Below, piece by piece: positions 18,694 to 27,918 of a stretch of DNA of 64,000 nucleotides. Numbering within the stretch: the first letter of the stretch is position 1; each line of letters opens with the position of its first letter. The DNA comes from Labilibaculum sp. DW002. GTDB lineage: Bacteria > Bacteroidota > Bacteroidia > Bacteroidales > Marinifilaceae. Position numbers and translations under genes: made by a program. The stretch covers positions 62,001 to 126,000 of the forward strand of contig NZ_JAKJSC010000010.1 of the NCBI RefSeq assembly GCF_029029525.1, given 5' to 3'. The notes beneath the pieces were generated by a model that saw only the letters and a program-made list of their open reading frames with translations, made no database searches and was not told the origin of the DNA.

Positions 18694-18766
18694 GGTGCCA
18701 TAGCTCAGTTGGTAGAGCAATGGACTGAAAATCCATGTGTCCCTGGTTCGATTCCAGGTGGCACCA
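18694..18766 (+). tRNA. tRNA-Phe (anticodon GAA), copy 3
   Basis: Identical to copies 1 and 2 over all 73 nt, 2.9 kb away. CCA is not encoded. Confidence 0.96.
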
Positions 18767-18768
18767 CG

Positions 18769-18807
18769 AAAGAGGGGAAGATTTTAATAATCTTCCCCTC
18801 TTTTTTT
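18769..18807 (+). terminator. Terminator after tRNA-Phe copy 3
   Basis: 15-bp stem AAAGAGGGGAAGATT / AATCTTCCCCTCTTT followed by T residues. Confidence 0.9.
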
Positions 18808-19005
18808 ATATGAAAATTGAAGTCTACATATTAACGAGTCCTGTAAAAGGTCTTTTTTTTATTTTATAGTTTCCTGCATCAAGATTATCCTCAGAATTTC
18901 ATTTATAGTCGTTCGTCTTTGAACAATTTTACCAAAGCAAACGTTTTCGATGTAAAATAAAGGTTTTCAGGGTTGTAAGTTCTTTTATTATTGAGATTAA
19001 TAAGG

Positions 19006-19013
19006 TAGTTTTG
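19006..19013 (+). promoter_or_regulatory. Putative gpmI promoter -7 box (TAGTTTTG)
   Basis: Fits TAnnTTTG, 42 bp before the gpmI ATG. No clear -33 TTG is seen at the normal distance. Confidence 0.4.
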
Positions 19014-19054
19014 CAAGACGAATTTACAAATACAGAATAATCAAAATACGACAA

Positions 19055-20581
19055 ATGGCTGATAATAAGAAAGCTCTATTGATGATCCTTGATGGATGGG
19101 GAATAGGAGATAAATCGAATTCAGATGTTATTTCAACAGTTGAAACACCATATATTGATAGTTTACAAGCAAAATATCCGAATTCGGCTTTACAGGCTGC
19201 AGGAAACTTTGTTGGTTTGCCTGATGGACAGATGGGGAATTCAGAAGTTGGTCACCTTAATATTGGTGCTGGCCGTGTAGTTTTTCAAGACCTTGTAAAA
19301 ATTAACAATGCTGTTAAAGACGGTTCAATTAATGATAATGAGCAGTTGGTGAAAGCCTTTGCGACAGCTAAGAAAAACAATACAAAACTTCATTTAATTG
19401 GTTTAATTGGTGATGGTGGGGTTCATTCTTTAAGCTCACACGCAATTGCAATCTGTAAGGCAGCTAAGGCTTATGGATTGGAAGATGTTTTTGTTCACGG
19501 TTTAACTGATGGTCGTGATACGGATCCAAAATCAGGATTGGAATTCGTTAAGGACTTTATGGCTCAGATTGAAGGATCAGCTAAGTTAGCATCTTTAGTT
19601 GGACGTTATTATGGAATGGATCGTGATAGTAACTGGGAGCGTATTAAGCTAGCTTACGATTTATATACAAAAGCTGAAGGTAAATCGGCTACTGACATGA
19701 TTCAAGCTATTGAAGAATCATATGCTGAAGGTGTGAGTGATGAGTTTATTAAGCCTGTTGTGGCTGTTGATGAGGCAGGAACTCCTTTAACTAAAATTGA
19801 GGAAGGTGATGTTGTAATTTGTTTCAACTACCGTACAGACCGTTTGCGCCAGATGACTACTGTATTCTCTCAGGAGGATAAGCAAGAATTTGGTATGCAC
19901 ACCATGAATGTTGATTGGTACACCATGACTTGTTACAATGCTAACTTCAAAGGTGTGAATGTTATTTACGATAAGGATAATGTTAAGAATACCTTAGGCG
20001 AGGTTGTTGCCAATGCTGGGAAAAAACAAATTCGTATTGCAGAAACTGAGAAATATGCTCACGTAACATTTTTCTTTTCCGGAGGTCGCGAAGCTGAGTT
20101 TGAAGGCGAAACTCGTTTGTTAGCTGCTTCTCCTAAGGTCGCAACTTACGATTTGCAGCCAGAAATGTCAGCACCAGAAGTTGCCGATAAAATTACAGCA
20201 GAGTTGAATGCACAATCAGCTGACTTTGTTTGTTTGAATTTCGCGAATGGCGATATGGTTGGCCATACAGGTGTTTATGAAGCAATTTCGAAAGCTGTTC
20301 AGGCGGTTGATAATTGTGCTAAGCAAGTTGTTGAAGCTGCTAAAGCAAATGGTTACGATGTTATTATTATCGCTGACCATGGTAATGCAGACTTTGCAGT
20401 AAACCCTGATGGATCGCCCAATACGGCTCACTCTCTTAACCCAGTTCCATGTATTTGGGTAACTGAGAACCCTAAGCAATTAGAAGATGGTATTTTAGCT
20501 GACGTAGCTCCAACTATTATTGATATCATGGGACTTGAGCAGCCGGAAGAAATGACTGGTAAATCTTTGATCATAAAATAA
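19055..20581 (+). CDS. gpmI: 2,3-bisphosphoglycerate-independent phosphoglycerate mutase
   Basis: Interconverts 3- and 2-phosphoglycerate in glycolysis/gluconeogenesis using two Mn ions and a phosphoserine intermediate. 508 residues is the usual length. The alkaline-phosphatase-like core shows ILDGWGIG (D13), the nucleophile S63 in [27 protein letters not shown], and the metal-binding pairs GDMVGHTG and IADHGNAD near the C-terminus, then [10 protein letters not shown]. It is single-gene with its own terminator. Cytoplasmic. Confidence 0.98.
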   Translation: MADNKKALLMILDGWGIGDKSNSDVISTVETPYIDSLQAKYPNSALQAAGNFVGLPDGQMGNSEVGHLNIGAGRVVFQDLVKINNAVKDGSINDNEQLVKAFATAKKNNTKLHLIGLIGDGGVHSLSSHAIAICKAAKAYGLEDVFVHGLTDGRDTDPKSGLEFVKDFMAQIEGSAKLASLVGRYYGMDRDSNWERIKLAYDLYTKAEGKSATDMIQAIEESYAEGVSDEFIKPVVAVDEAGTPLTKIEEGDVVICFNYRTDRLRQMTTVFSQEDKQEFGMHTMNVDWYTMTCYNANFKGVNVIYDKDNVKNTLGEVVANAGKKQIRIAETEKYAHVTFFFSGGREAEFEGETRLLAASPKVATYDLQPEMSAPEVADKITAELNAQSADFVCLNFANGDMVGHTGVYEAISKAVQAVDNCAKQVVEAAKANGYDVIIIADHGNADFAVNPDGSPNTAHSLNPVPCIWVTENPKQLEDGILADVAPTIIDIMGLEQPEEMTGKSLIIK

Positions 20582-20606
20582 AAGATTGTAACTGAAATTA
20601 TAAGTT

Positions 20607-20643
20607 TCCGTACTATCTTTGCGAGATAGTACGGATTTTTTTT
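20607..20643 (+). terminator. gpmI terminator
   Basis: Stem TCCGTACTATCT / AGATAGTACGGA with loop TTGCG and a T run. Confidence 0.9.
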
Positions 20644-20683
20644 GCTCTAAATCCGTTAATTAGAAATTGTAAAAGTTATTATT

Positions 20684-21268
20684 GTGTTACAGATAGGAAA
20701 TGCCATAGTAAGTCTCGATGTGATTGAGAAGAAGTTTATTTGCGATTTCGCGAAATGCAAAGGAGCTTGTTGTGTTGAAGGAGACTCGGGAGCACCATTA
20801 GATGATGATGAAAAAGCCATTCTTGAAGAAATCTATCCTGATATTAAGGAATACTTGAATGAAAAGGGTATTGCCGAAATTGAGAAACAAGGTACTTCAG
20901 TTATTGATTCTGATGGCGATCTGGTAACTCCAATTATCAATGATAAAGAATGTGTTTACACGGTTTTTGAAAATGGATTGGCTTTATGTGGTATTGAGAA
21001 AGCTTTCCTTGATGGGAAAATAAGTTACCGCAAACCAATTTCTTGTTCTTTATATCCTATTCGTATTCAGAAATATGAAGAATTCGATGCTGTAAACTAT
21101 AACAAATGGAAAATTTGTGCTCCTGCTCGTGAATTAGGTTTCAAAATGGGCACACCAGTGTATAAGTTTTTGAAGGATCCATTAATTCGAAAATATGGTG
21201 AAGATTGGTATGAAGAATTAAAGTATGCAGCTGAGCATATTGATGAGATAATGCAGAAAAGAGAGTAA
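20684..21268 (+). CDS. DUF3109 family Cys-rich protein
   Basis: 194 residues starting with GTG at 20684 (the frame has no nearby ATG). A cysteine cluster CDFAKCKGACC at residues about 20-30, a further Cys in NDKECVY and ALCGIEKAF, then SCSLYPIRI and KICAPARELG match the DUF3109/YkgJ-like pattern thought to bind zinc or an iron-sulfur cluster. No signal peptide. The function is unknown in the family; the Cys pattern is complete here. Confidence 0.85.
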   Translation: MLQIGNAIVSLDVIEKKFICDFAKCKGACCVEGDSGAPLDDDEKAILEEIYPDIKEYLNEKGIAEIEKQGTSVIDSDGDLVTPIINDKECVYTVFENGLALCGIEKAFLDGKISYRKPISCSLYPIRIQKYEEFDAVNYNKWKICAPARELGFKMGTPVYKFLKDPLIRKYGEDWYEELKYAAEHIDEIMQKRE

Positions 21269-21295
21269 TAGATCTCTTAGTGATAGATAATATAG

Positions 21296-21329
21296 AACAG
21301 CAGCTTAAGAGTTGCTGTTTTTTTTGTAT
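21296..21329 (+). terminator. Terminator after DUF3109 gene
   Basis: Stem AACAGCAGCT / AGTTGCTGTT (one G-T) with loop TAAG and eight T. Confidence 0.85.
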
Positions 21330-21442
21330 TTGCCTGTTTTAAGGTTTTTTACCAAATTATTCTCAAATCAGATATCTAATATTACATCTTCTATTGTATA
21401 TTTACCACTCAAATTTTAAATACTAATAATAACATATACAAC

Positions 21443-22813
21443 ATGGACAACATTAAAGGGTATATCGAAGAGAATAAAGATAGATTTCTTGATGAACTAT
21501 TCGGATTGATTCGCATCCCATCAATTAGCTCAATTGAAGCTAACAAACCAGAAATGTACAAAGCTGCTGAATACTGGAAGCAGTTGATGTTAGATGCTGG
21601 TGCTGATAAAGCAGTAGTTCTGGAAACAGAAGGAAACCCAGTAACCTATGGTGAGAAGATCATTGATCCAGCTTTACCAACTGTATTGATTTATGGCCAT
21701 ATGGATGTTATGCCTGTTGATCCAGTTGAGCTTTGGGATACTGATCCTTTTGAGCCAGTAGTAAAAGATGGTAAAATTTGGGCACGTGGTGCTGATGATG
21801 ATAAAGGGCAAGCTTTTATGCATGCTAAGGCTTTTGAATACATGGTTAAGAACGATTGCTTGACTTGTAACATAAAGTTCATGATTGAAGGTGAAGAAGA
21901 AGTAGGTTCTCCTAATCTTCCTAAGTTTTGCGAAGAGCATAAAGACATGTTAAAGTCAGATATCATCTTGGTTTCAGATACAGGTATGATTGCTCCGGAT
22001 ATACCATCAATCACAACAGGTCTTCGTGGTTTAATGTATTGGGAAGTTGAAGTAACTGGCCCTAACCGCGATCTTCACTCAGGATTGTTTGGTGGTGCTG
22101 TTGCAAACCCAATCAACGTATTGGCTAAAATGATTACTCAGATGGTTGACGAGAATGGTCATATCACTATTCCTGGTTTCTACGATGACGTAATTGAAGT
22201 ATCAAAAGAAGAGCGTGCTATGATGGCTGAAGCTCCTTTCGATGTTGAAGAATATAAGAAAGCAATTGATGTAAAAGAATTAGCTGGTGAGAAAGGTTAC
22301 ACACCTTCAGAGCACACAGGAATTCGTCCATCTTTCGATATTTGTGGTATTTGGGGTGGTTACATTGGCGAAGGTGCTAAAACTGTATTGCCATCTAAAG
22401 CTCATGCTAAGATTTCTACTCGTTTGGTTCCAAACCAAGATTGGGAAAAGATCTCTGTTCTATTTAAAGAGCATTTTGAAGCAATTGCACCTGACTGTGT
22501 AAAGGTTGAGGTTACGCCTCTTCACGGTGGTCAAGGATATGTTTGTCCGATTGATATTCCTGCATACCAAGCAGCTGATAAGGCTTATACTGAAGTTTAC
22601 GGTAAGCGTCCAGTTCCTGTTCGTTCAGGAGGTTCTATTCCAATTATCTCTACTTTCGAAGAGATCTTGGGTACAAAATCTGTATTAATGGGATTCGGTC
22701 TTGAGGCTGATGCAATTCATTCTCCAAACGAGAACTTCCCATTAGAGCAATTCTACAACGGAATCAACACAATTCCATTGTTTTACAAGCACTATGCTGA
22801 ATTGATGAAATAA
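21443..22813 (+). CDS. M20 family metallo-dipeptidase
   Basis: 456 residues of the cytosolic nonspecific dipeptidase-like branch of M20. Metal-site motifs in order: YGHMDVMP (His and the catalytic Asp), RGADDDKGQ, EGEEEVGS (general-base Glu pair) and, near the end, HSPNENF. The central lid/dimerisation domain (about 200-310) has LHSGLFGGAVANP and the conserved CGIWGGYIGEG. No signal peptide, so cytoplasmic. It cleaves short peptides and may help use peptides from the nearby peptidoglycan island, though this is only inference. Confidence 0.95.
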   Translation: MDNIKGYIEENKDRFLDELFGLIRIPSISSIEANKPEMYKAAEYWKQLMLDAGADKAVVLETEGNPVTYGEKIIDPALPTVLIYGHMDVMPVDPVELWDTDPFEPVVKDGKIWARGADDDKGQAFMHAKAFEYMVKNDCLTCNIKFMIEGEEEVGSPNLPKFCEEHKDMLKSDIILVSDTGMIAPDIPSITTGLRGLMYWEVEVTGPNRDLHSGLFGGAVANPINVLAKMITQMVDENGHITIPGFYDDVIEVSKEERAMMAEAPFDVEEYKKAIDVKELAGEKGYTPSEHTGIRPSFDICGIWGGYIGEGAKTVLPSKAHAKISTRLVPNQDWEKISVLFKEHFEAIAPDCVKVEVTPLHGGQGYVCPIDIPAYQAADKAYTEVYGKRPVPVRSGGSIPIISTFEEILGTKSVLMGFGLEADAIHSPNENFPLEQFYNGINTIPLFYKHYAELMK

Positions 22814-22838
22814 GAACTTGTAATTAAAATAATTTTTG

Positions 22839-22869
22839 AAAGGGTATTCTTAACTAGAATACCCTTTTT
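22839..22869 (+). terminator. Terminator of the M20 dipeptidase gene
   Basis: Stem AAGGGTATTCT / AGAATACCCTT with a short loop, followed by T run. Confidence 0.88.
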
Positions 22870-23003
22870 TTAGGCTTATTTTATTTTGGTATGATGAATT
22901 TTCACATTGAATATGTGAATAAAAGGCTTTTCTTATTGATGATTAATAATTATTATATAAATTTAATGGAATCTTCGTAATCGTTTAAAATAAAGCTGAA
23001 ATC

Positions 23004-23033
23004 TTGAAATTCGGTATTTTCTGATTATGTTTG
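23004..23033 (+). promoter_or_regulatory. Promoter of the GntR/FadR regulator gene
   Basis: TTG at 23004-23006, 19-bp spacer, TATGTTTG at 23026-23033. The 94-nt leader contains GAACATGTCTAT near 23065-23080, a weak look-alike of the island's TAACATGTA motif. Confidence 0.55.
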
Positions 23034-23127
23034 TACTTGGGTTTAGTTGTGTGATTTTTTCGTGATGAACATGTCTATTGCTAGATATTTTGAAATAGAT
23101 CATACAAGTTGAAGTAAAATTGTTGTC

Positions 23128-23847
23128 ATGGAGGAAATTTTTGGAAAAATAGGATCGGCTCAAACTCTTAGTCAGAAGATTGAGCGCCGAATAGAAGAGG
23201 CTATTCGCCAGAAGAAATTATTGGTAGGAGCTAAACTTCCGTCGGAGCGAGAATTGTGTGAGATGTTTGCTGTAAGTCGAACTGCTTTGCGCGAAGCATT
23301 GCGTAGATTAAGTGCGAGAGGTTTGATTCAAATCAAAAAGGGAAGCGGCATGTTTGTTAGTGAACTGAAAATAACAGATGCTATTGATTCCTTAAATTTG
23401 TATTATGATCTGAGTTTTGATAGCAATTTAATTCCTCAGATTATTGAAGTGAGACGCGTGTTCGAGCCAGAAATTGCTCGTATGGCTGCGAATAATCGAA
23501 CAGATAAGGATTTGGAGCTACTTCAAAAGAGTATAACTGATTTAGAGGATTGTGATTCAGATAATACGCAAATGGAAGCTGATATCATTAATAAATTTCA
23601 TTTGAATGTGGCTAAGGCTACTGGCAATCCAATTGTTATTATTACAATGGAACCAGTCTATTCGCTTTTACCTCGTATGCGTAATTTAATTTATGCAAAT
23701 GTAGATGGAGAGAAAGATTTTACAATTAAAGCTCATCGTACCATTTTTGAAGCAATTCGAGACAAAGATGCAGATAAGGCTTATAAGGCAATGGTTGAAC
23801 AAATAAATCGAACACTGGAGATTTATACACAATATTTGAAAAAATAG
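23128..23847 (+). CDS. GntR/FadR-family transcriptional regulator
   Basis: 239 residues. N-terminal winged helix-turn-helix (about 14-75) with KLPSERELCEMFAVSRTALREALRRL region, then the FCD ligand-binding domain (about 95-235) containing the R-x-x-x-E-x-x-x-A metal/ligand motif EVRRVFEPEIARMAA and two later histidines (NKFHLNVAKATGN, KAHRTIFEAI). The FCD fold usually senses small acids or sugar acids. It sits beside murQ and opens the peptidoglycan island, so it is the best local candidate to bind the repeated TAACATGTA sites. That link is inference. Confidence 0.92.
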   Translation: MEEIFGKIGSAQTLSQKIERRIEEAIRQKKLLVGAKLPSERELCEMFAVSRTALREALRRLSARGLIQIKKGSGMFVSELKITDAIDSLNLYYDLSFDSNLIPQIIEVRRVFEPEIARMAANNRTDKDLELLQKSITDLEDCDSDNTQMEADIINKFHLNVAKATGNPIVIITMEPVYSLLPRMRNLIYANVDGEKDFTIKAHRTIFEAIRDKDADKAYKAMVEQINRTLEIYTQYLKK

Positions 23848-23862
23848 ATTATTTTTTTCAAT

Positions 23863-23899
23863 AAAAAACGGAGATTGATGATTCAGTCTCCGTTTTTTA
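23863..23899. terminator. Bidirectional terminator between the regulator and murQ
   Basis: Stem AAAACGGAGA / TCTCCGTTTT with A and T runs on both sides, between convergent genes. Confidence 0.85.
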
Positions 23900-23917
23900 T
23901 TTATTCTAAATTATAAT

Positions 23918-24748
23918 CTACTTGTAAGCTTCAATGGCTTTCTTTACTGAGCCATGTTTTAAGAGTAAGTGTTTTGATGTCTCTTTGTCAAGATTTAACT
24001 CGTCCATAATCATTTGGGTTCCACGCTCAACCAATTTTTTGTTGGTTAGTTGCATGTTAACCATTTTGTTCCCTTTTACTCGTCCCAATTTAATCATTAA
24101 ACTGGTGGTGATCATGTTGAGAATCATTTTTTGAGCAGTTCCTGCTTTTAGCCTGGTACTTCCTGTAACAAACTCAGGTCCAACAATTGCTTCAATTACA
24201 ATTTCTGTCTCTTTAGAAACCGGAGCTTCAGGATTGCAAGTAATACATGCTGTTAGTAATCCATTTTCGCGAGCTTTTTTTACGCCACCTATAACATAAG
24301 GAGTTGTGCCCGAAGCTGCAATTCCCAATACTGAATCATTTTGATTAAAGCCATGTTCTTGAATTTCTTCCCATGCTTTATCCCAGTCATCTTCAGCTGA
24401 TTCTACTGCATTTCGTAAAGCTTTTTCTCCTCCTGCAATTAATCCAATTACGATATTTCCAGGAACTCCAAAAGTTGGCGGCAACTCTGAGGCATCTAAA
24501 ACACCAAGTCTGCCACTTGTTCCAGCTCCTAAATAAAATAATCTACCTCCGGCCTTAATACGATCAATCAGTAAACTTACAAAGTTCTCAATTTTTGGAA
24601 TAGAACGATTTACCGCTAAATGAACTTGTCCATCTTCTTGATTAATTCCGGTAAGTAGTTCCGTAACCGACATCTTTTCCAAATTAGAAAAGTTAGAAGG
24701 AGACTCTGTTATTCTGTTTGAAGATTTTTGATTGCTTTCTTTGTTCAT
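23918..24748 (-). CDS. murQ: N-acetylmuramic acid 6-phosphate etherase MurQ
   Basis: Splits MurNAc-6-phosphate into GlcNAc-6-phosphate and D-lactate, the key step of muropeptide sugar recycling in the cytoplasm. SIS-domain signatures: GRLFYLGAGTSGRLGVLDASELPPTFG, IAASGTTPYV, and the C-terminal conserved KMVNMQLTNKKLVERG. ATG 24748 (MNKESNQ) is chosen; an upstream TTG would overlap the kinase gene. It follows the BadF-type kinase gene by 10 bp and is surely cotranscribed, giving a kinase-etherase pair. Confidence 0.97.
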   Translation of the reverse strand: MNKESNQKSSNRITESPSNFSNLEKMSVTELLTGINQEDGQVHLAVNRSIPKIENFVSLLIDRIKAGGRLFYLGAGTSGRLGVLDASELPPTFGVPGNIVIGLIAGGEKALRNAVESAEDDWDKAWEEIQEHGFNQNDSVLGIAASGTTPYVIGGVKKARENGLLTACITCNPEAPVSKETEIVIEAIVGPEFVTGSTRLKAGTAQKMILNMITTSLMIKLGRVKGNKMVNMQLTNKKLVERGTQMIMDELNLDKETSKHLLLKHGSVKKAIEAYK

Positions 24749-24758
24749 TCTTTTATTT

Positions 24759-25589
24759 TTATTTACCAAGGTGGTATTGGATCAATCCTTCTAATGGGCT
24801 TTGCTGGATTTTACCCAGGCTTAAACCTGTTTCTTTTGCCACGATTTGCAATTCATTTTTAAAGTAAAATGCAATACTTCCAATAAAGTGAATTGGAAGA
24901 CTAGTGTGATTGTCGTATTGTTTTATATTTCGTTCAAAAAATTCACTAAAACTCTTTTTTACCAGTTGTGATACATATGGAGAGTGAATATTCTCAGAAA
25001 GAAAAACAGTAAACTGTGCAAGAAAACGACTTGGTGCTTCTTCTTTGTAAACTTTGTTTATGATTTCACCATAATCCAATTCGTATTTTTTATAGAATGC
25101 ACTTTTAATTTCTTTAGGAGCAAGATTTTTTAATATATCAGCTATTAGCTTCTTACCCATAACGGCTCCACTACCTTCATCGCCCAAAATATATCCCAAT
25201 GGTGGAACGTTGTGTTCAATGTTTTCTCCATTGTATAAACAGGAGTTGGATCCTGTACCAATGATACATGCTATTCCTTTTTCGATACCGCATACAGATC
25301 GAGCAGCAGCTAAAACGTCGCTGTTGATTTCACAATTGGCACCTGGAAATATTTCTAACAAAGCATCTTTAATGATCTGTTTCTTCTCATCAACAGCACA
25401 GCCGGCACCATAAAAAAAGATTTTGCTAATTGAATCAAAATTATCTAGTGAGCTTATAATGTTAATTATTGAGCTCTTATTTTGATGATAAGGATTGATG
25501 CCTAAGGTTTGTTGACGTTTGGTTACGCCTTTACTTCCAAGCAAAATCCAATCCGTTTTAGTTGAGCCGCTTTCTGCAATTAATATCAT
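24759..25589 (-). CDS. murK: BadF/BadG/BcrA/BcrD-family amino-sugar kinase, probable MurNAc/GlcNAc kinase (MurK-like)
   Basis: 276 residues of the actin-like ATPase fold. Phosphate-1 loop AESGSTKTDW (5-14), phosphate-2 region IIGTGSNSCLYNG and adenosine-side motif LGDEGSGAVMGKKL. MurK of Clostridium and Tannerella belongs to this family and phosphorylates MurNAc and GlcNAc at O6. Being next to murQ in one operon strongly suggests the same role here; pure GlcNAc kinase is the alternative. The start ATG is at 25589, with a TAACATGTA operator 12 bp upstream. Confidence 0.88.
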   Translation of the reverse strand: MILIAESGSTKTDWILLGSKGVTKRQQTLGINPYHQNKSSIINIISSLDNFDSISKIFFYGAGCAVDEKKQIIKDALLEIFPGANCEINSDVLAAARSVCGIEKGIACIIGTGSNSCLYNGENIEHNVPPLGYILGDEGSGAVMGKKLIADILKNLAPKEIKSAFYKKYELDYGEIINKVYKEEAPSRFLAQFTVFLSENIHSPYVSQLVKKSFSEFFERNIKQYDNHTSLPIHFIGSIAFYFKNELQIVAKETGLSLGKIQQSPLEGLIQYHLGK

Positions 25590-25600
25590 TATTTTATTTT

Positions 25601-25616
25601 TATAACATGTATGATG
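25601..25616. promoter_or_regulatory. Putative operator a, upstream of the kinase gene
   Basis: TATAACATGTATGATG, 12 bp before the kinase ATG. Shares TAACATGTATGA with the site at 25775 and 41659. Confidence 0.55.
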
Positions 25617-25737
25617 AATGTTAATTTAAGATGAAATTACAAATATTTTAATAAATATCTAATTTGTAATCTTAGATTTTCATTCCTTCCGTATTCCCTA
25701 ATATCCTTATTGTATTGATGTATTTGTTTTCACTTTA

Positions 25738-25745
25738 CAAATATA
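25738..25745 (-). promoter_or_regulatory. Putative -7 box for the kinase-murQ operon
   Basis: CAAATATA on the plus strand is TATATTTG on the minus strand. Use of it would give a leader of about 140 nt containing operator a. Confidence 0.4.
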
Positions 25746-25774
25746 TAAAAATTAAACATTTGTGAAAAGTATTA

Positions 25775-25790
25775 TATAACATGTATGACC
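25775..25790. promoter_or_regulatory. Putative operator b, upstream of nagB
   Basis: TATAACATGTATGACC, directly upstream of the nagB -33 element; nearly the same as operator a. Confidence 0.55.
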
Positions 25791-25794
25791 AATT

Positions 25795-25825
25795 TTGGAA
25801 TATTTAATTTTCTGTTCTATTTTTG
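25795..25825 (+). promoter_or_regulatory. Promoter of nagB
   Basis: TTG at 25795-25797, 20-bp spacer, TATTTTTG at 25818-25825, 33 bp before the ATG. Confidence 0.55.
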
Positions 25826-25858
25826 ATCCGAAAGTAATTTAAATCAGGAGATAGCAAA

Positions 25859-27841
25859 ATGGAAAATCAGATACTACAGTTTAGAGAAGAACTTGATGAA
25901 GCCAAGTTGTATTACCAACCTTCAGATGAGTTCGACAGAACAGTGAAAACCCGATATGAAAAAATGCCAGCAGATATTTTTTCGACTGCAGAAAAAGCTG
26001 CCAAATGGGTTGCTGGTGAAATTGCCAATGAGATTAAGTCGAAACAAAAGATTGGTGAAAACTGTGTGCTAGGTCTTGCTACTGGAGCAACGCCATTAGG
26101 TGTATATTCAGAATTGATTCGTTTGCACAAGGAGGAGGATTTATCTTTTCAGAATGTGATTACTTTTAATTTGGATGAGTATTATCCTATGTTAAAATTA
26201 AGTGCCCAAAGCTACAATCATTACATGAATGATGTTTTGTTTAGTCATATTGACATACCTAAAGATCAAGTTCATGTTCCCGATGGAGAGGTGAGTAAGC
26301 TTATGGTGACTGGATATTGTAGTGAGTATGAAAAATTGATTGATTCTTTTGGAGGATTAGATTTACAGATACTCGGAATTGGTCGTACAGGACATATTGG
26401 CTTTAATGAGCCAGGTTCGCAATTGGATTCAAAAACCCGATTGATTATGCTCGATGCATTGACAAGACGAGATGCAGCTAAAGATTTTAATGGGATAAAT
26501 AATGTGCCCAAAGCTGCTATAACTATGGGTGTTGGGACAATATTTAAAGCCAGACGGGTTATTTTGATGGCTTGGGGTGAAGGAAAAGCAACAATTGTTA
26601 AAAAGGCATTGGAAGAAAGTCAATGCGATGCGGTTCCTGCAAGTTATTTACAACGACATCCTGATGTGAAGTTCGTTTTGGATGTGCCAGCTGCAGGGGA
26701 ATTGTCAAGAGTGAAGAATCCTTGGTTGGTTGGCAGTGTAGACTGGGATCGTTATTGGATTCGAAAAGCTGCTGTTTGGTTGTGTAATAAATTGCAAAAA
26801 CCAATATTGAAATTGACCAATCGCGACTATAACGACAATGGTTTAAGTGAATTACTTGCTTTCTATGGTTCTGCTTATGAAGTAAATATAAAAGTATTTA
26901 ATGATTTGCAACATACCATTACGGGCTGGCCAGGTGGTAAGCCTAATGCAGACGATTCTCATCGTCCTGAAAGAGCAGAGCCAGCTGTTAAAAAAGTGTT
27001 GGTTTTTAGTCCTCACCCTGATGATGATGTGATTTCGATGGGGGGAACTTTGAAAAGATTAGTCGATCAGAATCATGAAGTTCATGTCGCATATCAAACC
27101 TCTGGAAATATTGCTGTTGCTGATGATGAGGCGGTGAGATATCTTTCATTTGTAAAGAGTTTTTCACGAACTCATGATACCAACGAAGGAAATCTTCAGT
27201 GTGTTATTGAAGATATTCAAAAGTTTCTTTTGAAAAATAAAAAGCCAGGAGGAATCGATACATCCGCAGTACGAAATATGAAAGCCTTAATTAGAAGAGG
27301 AGAGGCAAAGGCAGCTTGTCGATTTGTTGGCGTACGATCAAAAAACCTTCACTTTTTAGACCTTCCTTTTTATGAAACGGGTGCTGTTAAGAAAAATCCA
27401 TTAGGGGAAGAAGATGTTCGAATTATTGTGAATTTGCTTCGAAAAACAAAACCACATCAGATATTTGCAGCAGGTGATTGGTCCGATCCTCATGGAACTC
27501 ATCGGGTTTGTTGGGAAGGGATTTATCAGGCCTTGAAAATTGTAAAGGATGAGGAATGGATGAAGGATTGTTACGTATGGTTGTATCGAGGAGCATGGCA
27601 GGAATGGAATTTGGATGAAATTCAAATGGCAGTGCCAATTAGTCCTGAGGAATTGCAACACAAACGAAATGCCATCTTGCGCCATCAGTCGCAAATGGAG
27701 AGTGCTCCATTTTTGGGGAATGATTCGAGATTGTTCTGGCAAAGATCGGAAGAAAGAAATAGGGCTACAGCTGATTTATTTAACAAATTGGGCTTGGCAG
27801 AATACGAAGCAATTGAAGCTTTTGTCAGGTTTATTGTTTAG
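25859..27841 (+). CDS. nagB: Glucosamine-6-phosphate deaminase fused to a PIG-L/LmbE-type deacetylase domain
   Basis: 660 residues in two parts. Residues about 30-290 are a NagB isomerase/deaminase: LGLATGATPLG, FNLDEYYPM (catalytic Asp), and GIGRTGHIGFNEPGS with the ring-opening His and Glu. Residues about 375-600 are a PIG-L fold: SPHPDDDVISMGGTL with the zinc ligands H386 and D388/D389, plus a later DPHGTHR. The first part turns GlcN-6-P into fructose-6-P and ammonia. The second could remove an N-acetyl group, so the fusion might do the NagA and NagB steps in one protein; no separate nagA is seen here. The fusion is known in Bacteroidota, the deacetylase role is inference. RBS AGGAG at 25846. 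Confidence 0.93.
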   Translation: MENQILQFREELDEAKLYYQPSDEFDRTVKTRYEKMPADIFSTAEKAAKWVAGEIANEIKSKQKIGENCVLGLATGATPLGVYSELIRLHKEEDLSFQNVITFNLDEYYPMLKLSAQSYNHYMNDVLFSHIDIPKDQVHVPDGEVSKLMVTGYCSEYEKLIDSFGGLDLQILGIGRTGHIGFNEPGSQLDSKTRLIMLDALTRRDAAKDFNGINNVPKAAITMGVGTIFKARRVILMAWGEGKATIVKKALEESQCDAVPASYLQRHPDVKFVLDVPAAGELSRVKNPWLVGSVDWDRYWIRKAAVWLCNKLQKPILKLTNRDYNDNGLSELLAFYGSAYEVNIKVFNDLQHTITGWPGGKPNADDSHRPERAEPAVKKVLVFSPHPDDDVISMGGTLKRLVDQNHEVHVAYQTSGNIAVADDEAVRYLSFVKSFSRTHDTNEGNLQCVIEDIQKFLLKNKKPGGIDTSAVRNMKALIRRGEAKAACRFVGVRSKNLHFLDLPFYETGAVKKNPLGEEDVRIIVNLLRKTKPHQIFAAGDWSDPHGTHRVCWEGIYQALKIVKDEEWMKDCYVWLYRGAWQEWNLDEIQMAVPISPEELQHKRNAILRHQSQMESAPFLGNDSRLFWQRSEERNRATADLFNKLGLAEYEAIEAFVRFIV

Positions 27842-27918
27842 ATTTATCTGAGAATTTCCAAATTCAATAGCTTGAATTTGGTCTTCTCTTTAACTGGTTC
27901 ATTTTAAATGTAAAAATA

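Noticed and set aside
26370-26415. NagB motif GIGRTGHIGFNEP lacking the Asp of E. coli NagB (NDGH) as a sign of inactivity
   Set aside because: Other active NagB proteins such as that of Bacillus subtilis also lack this Asp (RNGH), so the change alone says little.
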